Part shown: one piece after another, positions 11,513-26,030 of the stretch
How positions within the stretch are numbered: position 1 is the first letter of the stretch
How the letters are laid out: every line of letters starts with the position of its first letter
NCBI GenBank assembly: GCA_029961685.1
Contig: JARWKL010000001.1
Span: forward strand, 26,424,295 to 26,488,294
Reading direction: 5' to 3'
Length of the DNA stretch: 64,000 bases
Source: Aristolochia californica
Lineage: Eukaryota; Streptophyta; Magnoliopsida; Piperales; Aristolochiaceae
The notes under the pieces: generated by a model
Seen by the model: only the letters and a program-made list of their open reading frames with translations
The model's database searches: none
What the model was told of the DNA's origin: nothing
Made by a program: the position numbers and the translations under genes

Positions 11513-14500
11513 CAAATGTACATAAAGAAATTATATTCACACACCACAAATGAACACAAAAGTTTTGTTATCGAAGTTTGGAAAATTCCGCTAGTTGAAC
11601 CCTAATAGTTGGAATTTTATAAGATAGAGATTTCTAGTTCACATGTTTTAAAAATGGATATGCATGCTTGAAACATGTTAAAGATGCAAATGACTTATGG
11701 ATCCAAAGCATTTAAAGAGAATAACAAACGCTCATTAAATTCTCAAGAGAATGTCCAGTGGAATATTTAGACGAGTGAAACAAGCCATTGTTTTGCCCAT
11801 TTACAAAAAGCTGACCTAACAATCATAGATGATTGTAAAGTGATTTATCATGTGTAATGGGCTATATTTTTTTAAGAAATGACTTATGGATTCGGAGTCA
11901 ACACTCAGTTAAAAATCCCTCACCTCCCCCTTTTCCTCATGATTGCAAAACCTTAGATATAAAAACTGAAAAGAGCAGACAACCCCTAAAAATTACAGAC
12001 ACTCTTTGGAATTATCTCTCTCCACATTTGTGCATTGTGCATTTCCTTTTTCAATGTACACTTTTTTCTTAAATCAAAACTTTGAGTTTTCGCTGTCCCT
12101 TCATCCCGCAAAAAAACAGGAAAAAAGATCACAAGAAAATGAAAAATTTCGAGTTTATGTACGGAAACAATTTAAAACAAAAAAAATTTAAGTCAAGAAA
12201 AGTTACTCCCTGACCACAAATGAACACAATAGTTTTGCTATCCAAGTTTGAAAATTTCCAATAGTTCAACCCTAATAGCTTTTGGAATTTTATAAGAAAA
12301 AGATTTCTTCTACACATGTTTTGAAAATGAATATGCATGCTTGAAACATGTTAAAGATGCAAATGACCTATGGATCCAAAGCTTTTAAAGAGAATAACAA
12401 ACGCTCATTAAATTCTCAGTTGAACGTGCGTTGGGATATTTACCCGAGCCAAACAAGCCATTATTTTCCCATTTACAAAAAGCTGACCTAACAATCATAG
12501 ATGATTGTAAAGTGTTTTGATCATGCGTAACTGGCTATATTTTAGTATCAAATGACTTATGGATTGGGAGTCAACACTCAGTTAAAAATCCGCCACTTCC
12601 CCCTTTTCCTCATGATTGCCAAACCTGAGATATAAAAACAGAAAAGAGGAGACAATCTCTAAAATTTACAAACACTCTTTGGAATTATCTCTCTCAACAT
12701 TTGTGCACTGTGCATTTCCTTTTTCGATGTACACTCTTTTATTAAATCAAAATTTTGTGTTTTCACTGTTCCTTCATCCCGTAAAAAAACAGGCAAAAAG
12801 ATCACAACAAAATGAATATTTTAGAGTTTATGTATGGAAACAAATTAAAAAAAAAACAAATGTAAGTAAAGAAAATTTATTCACACACCACAAATGAACA
12901 CAAAATTTTTGTTATCCAAGTTTGGGAAATTTTTCTAGTTCAACCCTAATAGCTTGGAATTTTAAAAGAAAGAGATTTCTTCTACATATGTTTTAAAAAT
13001 GGATATGCATGCTTGAAACATGTTAAAGATGTAAATGACCATGGATCCAAAGCTTTTAAAGTGAATAAAAAATGCTTATTAAATTCTCAAGTGAACGTGC
13101 GGTGGTATATTTACCAGAGTCAAACATGCCATTATTTTGCCCATTTACAAAAAGATGACCTAACAATCATAAATGATAGTAAAGTGATTTATCATGCGTA
13201 ACCGGATATATTTTTGTAAGAAATGACTTATGGATTGGGAGTCAACACTCAGTTAAAAATCCCCCCACCTCCCCCTTTTCCTGACGATTGCAAAACCTTA
13301 GATATAAAAACTAATAAGTGCTTACAATCCCTAAAAATTACGAACACTCTTCGGAATTATCTCTCTCTACATTTGAGCAATGTACACTTTTTTTCTTAAA
13401 TCAAAACATTGAGTTTTCGCACTCCCTTCATCTCGTAATTAAAAAAGGCAAATAGGTCACAACAACATTAAAATTTTAGAATTTTGTTACGGTAAAAATT
13501 TAATACAAAAACAAGTGTAAGTAAAGAAAATATATTCACACACCACAAATGAACACAAAATTTTTGTTATCCAAGTTTGGGAAATTCCAGTAGTTCAACA
13601 TTAATAGCTTGAACTTTTATAAGAAAGAGATTTCTTCTACACATGTTTTAAAAATGGATATGCATGCTTGAAACATTTTAAAGATGCAAATGACCTATGG
13701 ATCCAAAGTTATTAAAGAGAATAAAAAATGTTCATTAAATTCTCAAGTGAACGTGCGGTGAGATATTACTTGAGTCAAACAAACCATTAGTTTGCCCATT
13801 TACAAAAACCTGACCTAACAATCATAGATGATTGTGAAGTGAGTTATCAAGCGAAATGGGCTATGTTTTTGTAAGAAATGATTTATGGATTGGGAGTCAA
13901 CACTCAGTTAAAAATCCCCCGACTTCCCCTTTTCCTGGCAATTGCAAAACCTAAGATATAAAAACTAAAAAGAGCTTAAAATCCCAAAAAAATATAGTCA
14001 TTCTTTAGAATTATTTTTCTCTACATTTGTGCATTGTACATTTCCATTTTAGATGTCCACTTTTTTCTTAAATCAAAACTCTAAGTTTTCGCTCTCCCTT
14101 CATCCCGTAAAAAAGGCAAATAGATCACAACAAAATGAAAATTTTAGAGTTTTTGTTTGGAAAAACTTTAAAAAAATAAAAAATGTAAGTAAAGAAAATA
14201 TATTCACACAGCGCAAATGAACACAAAAGTTTTGTTATCCAAGTTTGGGAAATTCCACTAGTTCAACCCTAATAGGTTGGAATTTTATAAGAAAGAGATT
14301 TCTTCTACACATGTTTTAAAAATGGATATGCATGCTTGAAACTTGTTAAAGATGCAAATGATTTATGGATCCAAAGATTTTAAAAATAATAACAAACACT
14401 CATTTAATTCTCAAGTGAACGTGCAGTGGAATATTTACACGAGTCAAACAAACCATTATTTTGCCCATTTACAAAAAACTGACCTAACAATCATGGATGA

Positions 14501-16799
14501 TTGTCAAGTTATTTATAATGGGTAATGGGGTATATTTTTCTAAGAAATGACTTATGGATTGGAAGTCAACACTCTTTGCAAAAATATCTCCCACCTCCCC
14601 CTTTTCCCCATGATTGCAAAACCTGAGATATAAAAACTAAAAAGAGCTTAGAATCCCTATAAATTATAGACACTCTTTGTAATTATATCTCTTTACATAT
14701 GTGCATTGTGCATTTTATTTTTAGATGTACACATTTTTATTAAATCAAAACTTTGAGTTTTCGCTCTCCCTCATCCCGTAAAAACAAAAAGCAAAATGAT
14801 CACAACAAAATGAAAATTTTAGAGTTTATGTAAGGAAAAAATTTAAAACAATAACAAATGTAAGTAGAGAAAAGTTATTCACACATCACAAATGTACACA
14901 AAAGTTTTGTTATCCAACTTTGAGCAATTCCACAAGTTCAACCCCAATAGCTTGGAATTTTATAAGAAAGAGATTTCTTTTACACATGTTTTAAAAATGG
15001 ATATCCATGCCTGAAATATGTTGAAGATGCAAATGACCGATGGATCCAAAGCTTTTAAAGTGAGTAACAAACGATCATTAAATTCTCAAGTGAACGTGTA
15101 GTGGGATATTTACCAGAGTCAAACAAGCCTTTATTTTGCCCATTTACAAACATCTGACCTAACAATCAAAGGTGATTTTAAATTAATTTATCATGCGTAA
15201 CGGGCTATATTTTTGTCAGAAATGATTTATGGATTTGGAGTCACCACTAAGTTAACAATCCCCCGCCTCCCCCTTTTCCCGACGAACCAGAGATATAAAA
15301 ACTAAAAAGAGCTTACAATACCAAGAAATTACTGACACTCTTTGGAATTATATCTCTCTACATTTGTGCATTGTGCATTCCCATTTTAGATGTACACTTT
15401 TTTCTTAAATCAGAACTTTGAGTTTTCGGTGTCCCTACATCTCGTTAAAAAAAAGGCAAATAGATCACAAAAAAAAAAACAATTTAGAGTATATGTGTGG
15501 AAAAAATTTAAAACAATAACAAAAGTACTTAAATAAAATTTTTTCACACACCACAAATGAACAAAAAAGTTTTGTTATTCAAGTTTGGGAAATTCCACGA
15601 GTTCAACCCTATCACCTTGGAAATTTATAAGAAAGAGATTTCTCCTACACGTGTTTTAAAACAGATATGCATGCTTGAAATATGTTAAAGATGCAAATGA
15701 CCTATGGATCCAAAGCTTTTAAAGAGAATAACAAACGCTCATTAAATTCTCAAGTGAATGTGCGGTGGGATATTTACCCGAGTCAAACAAGCCATTATTT
15801 TGCCCATTTACAAAAAGTTGACCAAATGATCATAGATGATTGTAAAGTGATTTACATGCGTAACGGCAAGATGACCCTAAGAAATGACTTATGGATTGTG
15901 AGTCAACACTCAGTTAAAAATTTTCCGTATCCCCCTTTTTCCCGACGATTGCAAAACCTACGATTTAAAAACCTAAAAGAGCTTACAATCCCTAAAAATT
16001 GCAGACACTCTTTGGAATTCTCTCTCTCTACATTTTACATTGTCCATTTCAATTTTAGATGTACGCTTTTTTTTTAAATTAAAACTTTGAGTTTTTGGTC
16101 ACCCTTCATCCTGTAAACAAAAAAGGCAAATAGATCACAACAAAATAAAAATTTTAGTGCTTTCGTAAGGAAAAAATTTTAAACAATAAAAAATGTAAGT
16201 ATAAAAAATTTATTCACACACTATAAATGAACTCAAAAGTTTTGTTATCCAAGTTTAGGAAATTCCCTAGTCCAACCCTAATACGTTGGAATTTTTAAAG
16301 AAAGAGATGTCTTCTACACATGTTTTAAAAATGGATATGCGTGCTTGAAACATGTTAAAGATGCAAATGACCTATGGATCCAAAGCTTTTAAAGAGAATA
16401 ACAAACGCTCATTAAATTCTCAAGTGAATGTGCGGTGGGATATTTACCCGAGTCAAACAAACCATTATTTTGCCCATTTACAAAAAGATGACCTACCAAT
16501 CATAGATGGTTGTAAAGTGATTTATCAAGCGTAACGGGCTATATTTTTTTAAGAAATGACTTATGTATTGGGAGTTAACACTCAATTAAAAATCCCCCAC
16601 CTCCCTTTTCTTGACGATTGCAAAACCTGAGATATAAAAACTAAAAAAAGCTTAAAATCCCTAAAAATTACAGTCACTCTTTTGAATTATCTTTCTCTAC
16701 ATTTGTGCATTCTGCATTTCCATTTTAGATGTCCACTTTTTTCTTAAATCATAACTTTTAGTTTTTGCTCTCCCTTCATCCTGTAAAAAAAAATGCAAA

Positions 16800-17270
16800 T
16801 AGATCACAACAAAATGAAAAATTTAGAGTTTATGTATGGAAAAAATTTAAAACAATAACAAATGTAAGTCAAGAAAATTTATTCACATACTACAAATGAA
16901 CAGAAAATTTTGGTTATCCAAGTTTGGGAAATTCAACTAATTGATCCCTAATAGGTTGGAATTTTATAAGAAAGAGATTCTTCTACACATGTTTTAAAAA
17001 TGGATATGCTTGCTTGAAACAAGTTAAAGATTCAAATGAATTATGGATCCAAAGCTTTTAATGAGAATAACAAAAGCTCATTAAATTCTCAAGTGAACGT
17101 TCGGTGGGATATTTACCCGAGTCAAACAATCCTTTATTTAGTCCATTAAGAAAAAGCTGACCGTACAATCACAGATGATTGTAAAGTGATTTATCATGTG
17201 TAACGGGTTATATTTTTTTAAGAAATGACTTATGGATTGGAGTCAAACTTAGTTAAAAATCCTCCCCCAC
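16800..17270 (+). repeat. Satellite block shared at a 5-monomer offset, copy 1
   Basis: This block shares unusual variants with 20117-20590 at an offset of 3315 bp, five monomers away. Shared features are GTAAGTCAAGAAAATTT, CACATACTACAAATGAACAG, TCAACTAATTGATCCCTAAT, a lost base giving AAGAGATTCTTC, TTTAGTCCATTA, GCTGACCGTACAATCACAG, and TTGGAGTCAAAC followed by CCTCCCCCACCTCC. The monomers between the copies lack these variants. Confidence 0.88.
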
Positions 17271-20116
17271 CTCCTTTTCCTGACGGTTGGAAAACCTGAG
17301 ATATAAAAACTAAAAAGAGCTTACAATCCCTTAAAATTACAGACACTCTTCAGAATTATCTCTTTCTACATTTGTGCATTGTGCATTTCAATTTTAGATG
17401 TAAACTTTTTTCTTAAATAAAAACTTTGAGTTTTCACTCCCCCTTCTTCCCGTAAACAAAAAAGGCAAAAAGATCTCAAAAAATGAAAATTTTAGAGTTC
17501 ATGTATGGAAAAAATTTAAAACAATTAAAAATGTAAGTAAAGAAAAGAAAAGGTTTTCACACACTACAAATGAACACAAAAGTTTTGTTATCCAAGTTTG
17601 GGAAATTCCACTGGTTCAATCATAATTGATTGGAATTTAATAAGAAAGAGATTTCTTCTTCACATGTTTTAAAAATGGCTATGCATGCTTGAAAAATTTT
17701 AAAGATGCAAATCCAAATCTTTTAAAGAGAAAAAGAAACACTCATATAAATTCTCAAGTGAACGTGCGGTGGGATATTTACCCGCATCAAACAAACCATT
17801 ATTTTGCCCATTTACAAAAAGCTGACCTAACAATCATAGATGATTGTGAAGTGATTTATCATGTGTAATAGGCTATATTTTTGTTAGAAATGACTTATGG
17901 ATTGGGAGTCAACACTCAGTTAAAAATGCCCCGCCTCCCCCTTTTCCCGACGATTGCAAAACCTGAGATATAAAAACTAAACAGAGCTTACAATCCTAAA
18001 AAATCAGAGAAACTCTTAGGAATTATCTCTCTCTACATTTGGGAATTGTGCATTTCTATTTTAGATGTAAATTCTTTTCATAAATCAAACCTTTGAGTTT
18101 TGTAAACAAAAAAGGAAAAAAGATAACAACAAAAAGAAAATTTTAGAGTTTTTGTATGGAAAAAATTAAAAACAATAACAAATTTTTTTCAAGAAAAGTT
18201 ATTCACACACCAGAAATGAACACAAAATTTTTTTTTCCCAGTTTGGGAAATTCCACTAGTTCAACCCTAATATTTTTGAATTATATATGAAAGAGATTTA
18301 TTCTACACATGTTTTAAAAATGGATATGCATGCTTGAAACATCTTAAAGATGCAAAAGACCTATGGATCCAAAGCTTTTAAAGACAATAACAAACGCTCA
18401 TTACATTCTCAAGTGAACGTGCGGTGGGATATTTACACGTGTCAAACAAGCCATTATTTTGCCCATTTAAAAAAAGCTGCTCTTACAATCAAAGATGATT
18501 GAAAAATGATTTATCATGCGTAACGGGCTATATTTTTGTAATAAATGACTTATGGATTGGGAGTGAACACTCAGTTAAAACTCACCCACCTCCCCCTTTT
18601 CCCGACGATTGGAAAACCAGAGATGTAAAAACACAAAATATCTTACAATCCCTAAAAATTAAAGACACTCTTTGGAATTATCTCTCTCTACATTTGTGCG
18701 TTGTGCATTTTCTTTTTAGATGTACATGTTTTTCTTAAATCAAAACTTTGATTTTTCGCTGTTCCTTCATCCCGTAAACAAAAAAGGGAAATAGATCGCA
18801 TCAAAATTAAAATTTTAGAGTTTATGTATGGAAAAAATTTAAAACAATAATAAATGTAAGTAAAGAAAAGTGATTCAAACACCACAAATGAACACAAATG
18901 TTTAGTTATCCAAGTTTTCGAAATTCCACTAGTTCAACCCTAATAGCTTGGAATTTTATAAGAAAGAGATTTCTTCTGCACATGTTTTAAAAATTGTTAT
19001 GCATGCATGAAACATCTTAAAGAGGCAAATGACCTATGGATCCAAAGCTTTTAAAGAGAATAACAGACGCTCAATAAATTCTCAAATGAACGTGCGGTGG
19101 GATATTTATCCGATTCAAACAAACCATTATTATGCCCATTTACAAAAAGTTGGCATAACCATCATAGATGATTTTAAAGTGACTTACCATGCATAACGGG
19201 CTATATTTTTTTAAGAAATGACTTATGGATTGGGAGTCAACACTCAGTTAAAAATCCCCCATCTCCTCCTTTTCCCAACGATTGCAAAAACTAAGATATA
19301 ATAACTAAAAAGCGCTTACAATCCATAAAAATTATAGACACTCTTTCGTATTATCTCTCTCTACATTTGGGCATTGTGCATTTCATTTTTAGATGTACTA
19401 TTTTTTATTAAATTAAAACTTTGAGTTTTCGCTCTCCCTTCATCCTGTAAAAAGGCAAATTGATCACAACAAAATGTAAATTTTTAAGTTTATGTAAATA
19501 AAAAATTTTAAAAAATAAAAAATTTAAGTAAAAAAAATTTATTCACACACCACCAATGCACATAAAAGTTTTGTTATCCATGTTTTGGAAATTGCACTAG
19601 TTCAACCCTACTCGCTTGGAATTTTATAAGAAAGAGATTTCTTCTACTCATGTTTTCAAAATTGATATGCGTGCTTGAAACATGTAAAAGATGCAAATGA
19701 GCTATGGACCAAAAGCTTTTATATAGAATAACTAACGCTCATTAAATTCTAAAGTGAACGTACGGTCGAACAAGCCATTATTTTGCCCATTTACAAAAAG
19801 TTGACCTAACAATCATAGATGATTGTAAAGTAATTTATCATGCGTAACGGGCTATATTTTTGTAAGAAATGACTTATGGATTGGGATTCAACACTCAGTT
19901 AAAAATCCCCCGCCTCCCCCTTCTCCCGATGATTGCAAAACGTGAGATATAAAAACTAAAAAGAGCTTACAATCCCTAAAAATTACAGACACACTTCGGA
20001 ATTATCTCTCTCTACATTTGTGCATAGTGCATTTCCATTTTAGATGGATACTTTTTTCTTAAATCAAAACTTTGAGTTTTCGCTCTCCCTTCATGCCGTA
20101 AAAAAAACGGCAAATA

Positions 20117-20590
20117 GATCTCAACAAAATGAAAATTTTAGAGTTTATGTATGGAAAAAATTTAAAACAATAACAAATGTAAGTCAAGAAAATTTATTCA
20201 CATACTACAAATGAACAGAAAATTTTGGTTATCCATGTTTGGGAAATTCAACTAATTGATCCCTAATAGGTTGGAATTTTATAAGAAAGAGATTCTTCTA
20301 CACATGTTTTAAAAATGATATGCTTGCTTGAAACAAGTTAAAGATTCAAATGAACTATGGATCCAAAGCTTTTAATGAGAATAACAAAAGCTCATTAAAT
20401 TCTCAAATGAACGTTCGGTGGGATATTTACCCGAGTCAAACAATCCTTTATTTAGTCCATTAACAAAAAGCTGACCGTACAATCACAGATGATTGTAAAG
20501 TGATTTATCATGTGTAACGGGTTATATTTTTTTAAGAAATGACTTATGGATTGGAGTCAAACTCAGTTAAAAATCCTCCCCCACCTCCTT
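20117..20590 (+). repeat. Satellite block shared at a 5-monomer offset, copy 2
   Basis: Partner of 16800-17270, with the same string of private variants in the same order. Similarity fades on both sides inside monomers rather than at monomer edges. That fits unequal exchange or gene conversion better than clean amplification of whole units. Confidence 0.88.
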
Positions 20591-20929
20591 CTCCCCACAA
20601 TTGCAAGACCTAAGATATAAAAAGTATAAAGAGCTTACAATCCCTAAAAATTATAGACACTTTGTGGAATTATCCCTCTCTACATTTGTGCATTGTGCAT
20701 TTCCTTTTTAGATCTACACTTTTTTCCTAAATCAAATCATTGAGTTTTTGCTATCCCTTCATCCCATAAAAAAAAGGCAAATCGATCACAACAAAATGAA
20801 AATTTTAGAGTTTATGAATGGAAAAATTTTAAAACAATAAAAATGTAAGTAAATAAAATTTATTCATTCACCAAAAATGAACACAAAATTATTTTTATCC
20901 AAGTTTATGAAATTCTACTAGTTCAACCC

Positions 20930-21850
20930 TAATAGCTTGGAATTTTATAAGAAAGAGATTTCTTCTAAACATGTTTTAAAAATGGATATGCATGCCTTAA
21001 ACATGTTAAAGATGCAAATGACCTATGGATCCAAAGCTTTTAAAGAGAATAACAAGCGCTCTTTAAATTCTCAAGTGAACGTGCGGTGGGATATTTACAC
21101 GAGTCAAACAAGCCATTATTTTGCCCATTTACTAAAAGTTGACCTAACAATCATAGATGATTGTAAAGTGATTTATCATGCATAACGGGCTATATTTTTG
21201 TAAGAAATGACTTATGGATTGGGAGTCATCACTCATTTAAAATTCCCCCGCCTCCCCCTTTTCCCGACGATTGCAAAAACTGAGATATAAAAAAAAAAGA
21301 GATTACAATCCATAAAAATCACAATCACGCTTTGGAGTTATCTCTCTCTACATTTTTCCATTGTGCATTTCCATTTTAGGTATACACTTTTTTCTTAAAT
21401 CAAAACTTTGAGTTTTTGCTCACCCTTCATCCTGTAAACAAAAAAGGCAAATAGATCACAACAAAATGATAATTTTAGAGTTTATGTATGGAAAAAATTT
21501 AATACAATAACAAATGTAAGTAAAGAAAAGTTATTCACATATCACAAATGAACACAAAAGTTTTTTTATCCAAGTTTGGGAAATTCCACTTGTTCAACCC
21601 TAACTACTTGCAATTTTATAAGAAAGGGATTTCTTCCAAACATGTTTTAAAAATGGATATGCAAGCTTGAAACATGTTAAAGATGCAAATGACCAATGGA
21701 TCCAAAGCTTTAAAAGAGAATAACAACCGCTCAATTAAATTCTCAAGTGAACGTGCGGGAGGATATTTACCCGAGTGAAACAAGCCATTATGTTGCCCAT
21801 TTTCAAAAAGGTTACCTAACAATCATAGGTGATAGTAAAGTGATTTATCA
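20930..21850 (+). repeat. Dispersed satellite block, copy 2 of a pair (partner ~4100-5040)
   Basis: Carries the same rare variants as 4100-5040, including AACAAGCGCTCTTTAAATTC, TTTTAGGTATACAC and CTTCCAAACATG. The copies have diverged modestly, for example ACAATCACGC against ACAATCACTC. Confidence 0.8.
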
Positions 21851-22419
21851 TGCATAATGGGCTATATTTTTTTAAGAAATGACTTATGGATTGGGAGTCA
21901 AAACTCAGTTAAAAATCTCCGCCTCCCACTTTTCCAGACGATTGCAAAACCTGAGATATAAAAACTAAAAAGAGCTTACAATCCCTAAAAATTACAGACA
22001 CCGTGGAATTATATCTCTCTACAATTATGCATTGTGCATTTCTTTTTTCGATGTACACTTTTTTATTAAATCAAAACTTTGAGTTTTCGCTCACCCTTCA
22101 TCCCGTAAAAAAAAAAGGCCAATAGATCACAACAAAATGAAAATTTAAGAGTTCATGTATGGAAAATATTTTAAACAATAACAAATGTAAGTAAAGAAAA
22201 GTTATTCACACACAACAAATGAACAAAAACTTTTTGTTATCCAAGTTTACGACATTCCACTAGTTCAATCCTAATAGCTTGGAATTTTATAAGAAAGAAA
22301 TTTCTTCTACACATGTTTTAAAAATGGATATGCATGCTTGAAACATGTTAAAGATTCAAATGACCTATGGATCAAAAGATTTTAAAGAGAATAACAAACG
22401 CTCATTAAATTCTCAAGTG

Positions 22420-22450
22420 AAGGTGCGATGGGAAGTGATTTATCATGCGT
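22420..22450 (+). repeat. Satellite monomer with ~100-bp deletion
   Basis: GTGCGATGGGA is joined directly to AGTGATTTATCATGCG. The stretch that normally holds the PSQTSHYFAHLQK codons and the CAATCATAGATGATTG palindrome is missing. Confidence 0.85.
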
Positions 22451-25329
22451 AATGGGCAATATTTTTGTAAGAAATGACTTATGGATTTGGAGTCAACACT
22501 CAGTTAAAAATCCCCCGCCTCCCCCTTTTCTTGACGATTGCAGAACCTGAGGTATAAAAAATAAAAAGAGCTTAAAATCCCTAAAAATTAGAGACTCTCT
22601 TTGGAATTATCTCTCTCTACATTTGTGCATTGTGCATTTCCATATTAGATGTACACTTTTTTCTTAAATTAAAACTTTGATTTTTCGATCTCCCGTCATC
22701 CCGTAAAATAAAAGGCAAATAGGTCACAAAAAAATGAAAATTTTTGAGTTTATGCATGGAAAAAATTTAAAACAATAACAAATGTAAGTAAAGAAAATTT
22801 ATTCACACACCACAAATGTACACAAAAGTTTTGTTATCCAAGTTTTGAAAATTCCACTAGTTCAACCCTTATTGCTTGGAATTTTATGAGAAAGAGATTT
22901 CTTCTACACATGTTTTAAAAATGGATATGCATGCTTGAAACATGTTCAACATGCAAATTACCTTTGGATCCAAATATTTTAAAGAGAATAACAAAAGCTT
23001 ATTAAATTCTCAAGTGAACGTCTGGTGGGATATTTACCCAAGTCAAACAAGCCATTATTTTGCCCATTAGTAAAAAGCTGACCAAACAATCATAGATGAT
23101 TGTAACGTTTTTTGTCATGCGTAACGGGCTATATTTTTCTAATAAATGACTTATGGATTGGTAGTCAACACTTAGTTAAAAATACCCCGCCTCCCTCTTT
23201 TTCCTGACGATTGCAAAACCTAAGATATAAAAACTATAAAGCACTTACAACCCCTAAAATTTATGGACACTCTTTGGAATTATCTCTCTCTACATTTGTG
23301 CATTATGCATTTCGATTTTAGATGTACACTTTTTTCTTAAATCAATACTTGGAGTTTTCGCTCTCCCTTGATCCCGTAAAAAAAAAAGGAAGATAGATCA
23401 CAACAAAATGAAAATTTTAGAGTTTAAGTATGGAAAAAATTAAAAAAAAATTAATGTAGGTAAAGAAAAGTTATTCACACACTCCGAATGAACACAGATG
23501 TTTTGTTAACAGAGTTTGGGAAATTCCGCTAGTTCAACCCTAATAGCTTGGAATTTTATAAGAAAGAGATTTCTTCTACACATGTTTTAAAAATGGACAG
23601 GCATCCTTGAAACATGTTTAAGATGCAAATGACCTATACATCCAAACCTTTTAATGAGAATAACTAACACTTATTAAATTCTCAAGTGAACGTGCAGTGG
23701 GATATTTACCATAGTCAACCAAGCGATTATTTTGTCCAATTAAAAAAAGTTGACCTAACAATCATAGATGATTGTAAAGTGATTTATCATTTGTAACGGG
23801 CTATATTTTTGAAAGAAATGACTTATGGATTGGGAGTCAACACTCAGTTAAAAATCCCCCGCCTCCCCCTTTTCCCGATTATTGTAAAACCTGAGATATC
23901 AAAACTAAAAATATCTTACAATCCCTAAATATTATAGACACTCTTTGGAATTATCACTCTCTACATTTGTGCATTGTGCATTTCCATTTTAGACGTACAC
24001 TTTTTTCTTAAATAAAAACTTTAAGTTTTTGCTCTCTCTTCATCCCGTAAAACAAAAAAGGCAAATAGAACACAACAAAATGAAAATTTTAGAGTTTATG
24101 TACAGAAAAAATATTAAACAATAACAAATGTAATTAAAGAAAATTTATTCACTCACCACAAATGAACACAAAAGTTTTGTTATCCAAGTGTGGGAAATTC
24201 CATTAGTTCAACCCTAATTGCTGGGAATTTTTACAGAAAGGGATTTTTTCTACACTTGATTTAAAAATGGATATGCATGCTTGAAAAATGTTAAAGATGC
24301 AAATGACCTATGATCCAAAGCTTTTAATGAGAATAACAAACGCTCATTAAATTCTCAAGTGAAGTGCGGTGGGATATTTACCCGAGTCAAACAAGCCATT
24401 ATTTTGCCCATTTGCAAAAAGTTGACCTAACAATCATAGATGATTGTAAAGTGATTTATCATGGGTAACGGGCTTTATTTTTCTAATAAATTATTTAAGG
24501 ATTGGGAGTGAAAATTAGTAAAAAATTCCCCGCTTCCCAATTTTACCGACGATTGCAAAACCTGTGATAAAAAAACTAAAAAGACCTTACATTTCCCAAA
24601 AATTATAGACACTCTTTGGAATTATCTCTCTCTACATTTGTGCAATGTGCATTCCCATTTTAGATGTACACATTTTTTTAAATCAAAACTTTGAGATTTT
24701 GCTCTCCCTTCATCCAGTAAAAAAAAAAGGCAAAAAGATCACACTAAAATAAAAAATTTAGAGTTTATGTACGGAAAAAATTTAAAACAATAACAATCGT
24801 AAGTTAAGAAAATTTATTCACACACAAAATAATGAACACAAAAGTTTTGTTATCCAAGATTGGGAAATTCCACTAGTTCAACCCAAATAGCTAGTAATTT
24901 TATAAGACAGAGATTTCTTCTACACATGTTTTGAAAAGGGATATACATGATTGAAACATGTTAAAGTTTCAAATGACCTTTGGATCCAAAGCGTTTAAAG
25001 AGAATGACTCATGCTCATTAAATTCTCAAGTGAATGTGCGGTGGGATATTTACCAGACTCGAACAAGCCATTATTTTGTATGTATAGTGATTTATCACGC
25101 ATAATGGGTTTTATTTTTGTAAGAAATGAATTATGGATTGGGAGTCAACACTAAATCCCCCGCCTCCTCCTTTTCCCGACGATTTTAAACTTGAGATATA
25201 AAAATTAAAAAGAGCTTACAATCCCTAAAAATTACAGACACTCTTTGTAATTATCTCTCTCTAGATTTTTGCATTGTGCATTTTCTTTTTAGATATACTT
25301 TTTTTCTTAAATCAAAACTTTGAGTTTTC

Positions 25330-26030
25330 GCTCTCCTTTCATCCCGCAAACAAAAAAGGCAAATAGATCACAACAAAATGAAAATTTTTAAGTTTATGTA
25401 TGGAAAAAATTTGAAACAATAACAAATGTAAGTAATGAAAATATTTTCACACAACACAAATGAACACAAAAGTTTTGTTGTCCAAGTTTGGGAAATTCCA
25501 CTAGTTCAACAATTTAATAACAAAGAGATGTCTTCTGCACATGTTTTAAAAATGGATATGCATGTTTGAAACATGTTGAAGATGCAAATGACAAAATGGA
25601 TCCAAAGCTTTTAAAGAGAGTAACAAACGCTCATTAAATTCTCAAGTGAATGTGCAGTGGGATATTTACTGGAGTCAAAGAAGCCATTATTTTTTCCATT
25701 AACAAAAACCAGACCTAACAATCATAGATGATTGTAAAGTTATTTATAATGAATAACGGGCTATATTTTTGTATGAAATGACTTATGGATTGGGAGTCAA
25801 TACTCAGATAAAAATCCCCCACCTCCCCCTTTTCCCGACAATTGCCAAACATGAGATATAAAAACTAAAAAGAGCTTACAATCCCTAAAAATTACAGACA
25901 CTCTTTGGTATTATCTCTCTCTACATTTGTGCATTGTCCATTTCCTTTTTAGATGTACACTTATTTCCTAAATAGAAACTTTGAGTTTTCGCTATTCCTT
26001 CATCCCTTACAAAAAAAGGGAAAAAGATCA
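25330..26030 (+). repeat. Satellite monomer shared at a 5-monomer offset, copy 1
   Basis: About one monomer shares private variants with 28680-29395 at an offset of about 3361 bp. Shared features are ACAAAGAGATGTCTTCT, GTTGAAGATGCAAATGACAAA, AAAGAGAGTAACAAAC-type changes, GGAGTCAATACTCA, CGACAATTGCCAAACATGAG, and ACTTATTTCCTAAATAGAAAC. The offset is again five monomers. Confidence 0.85.
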
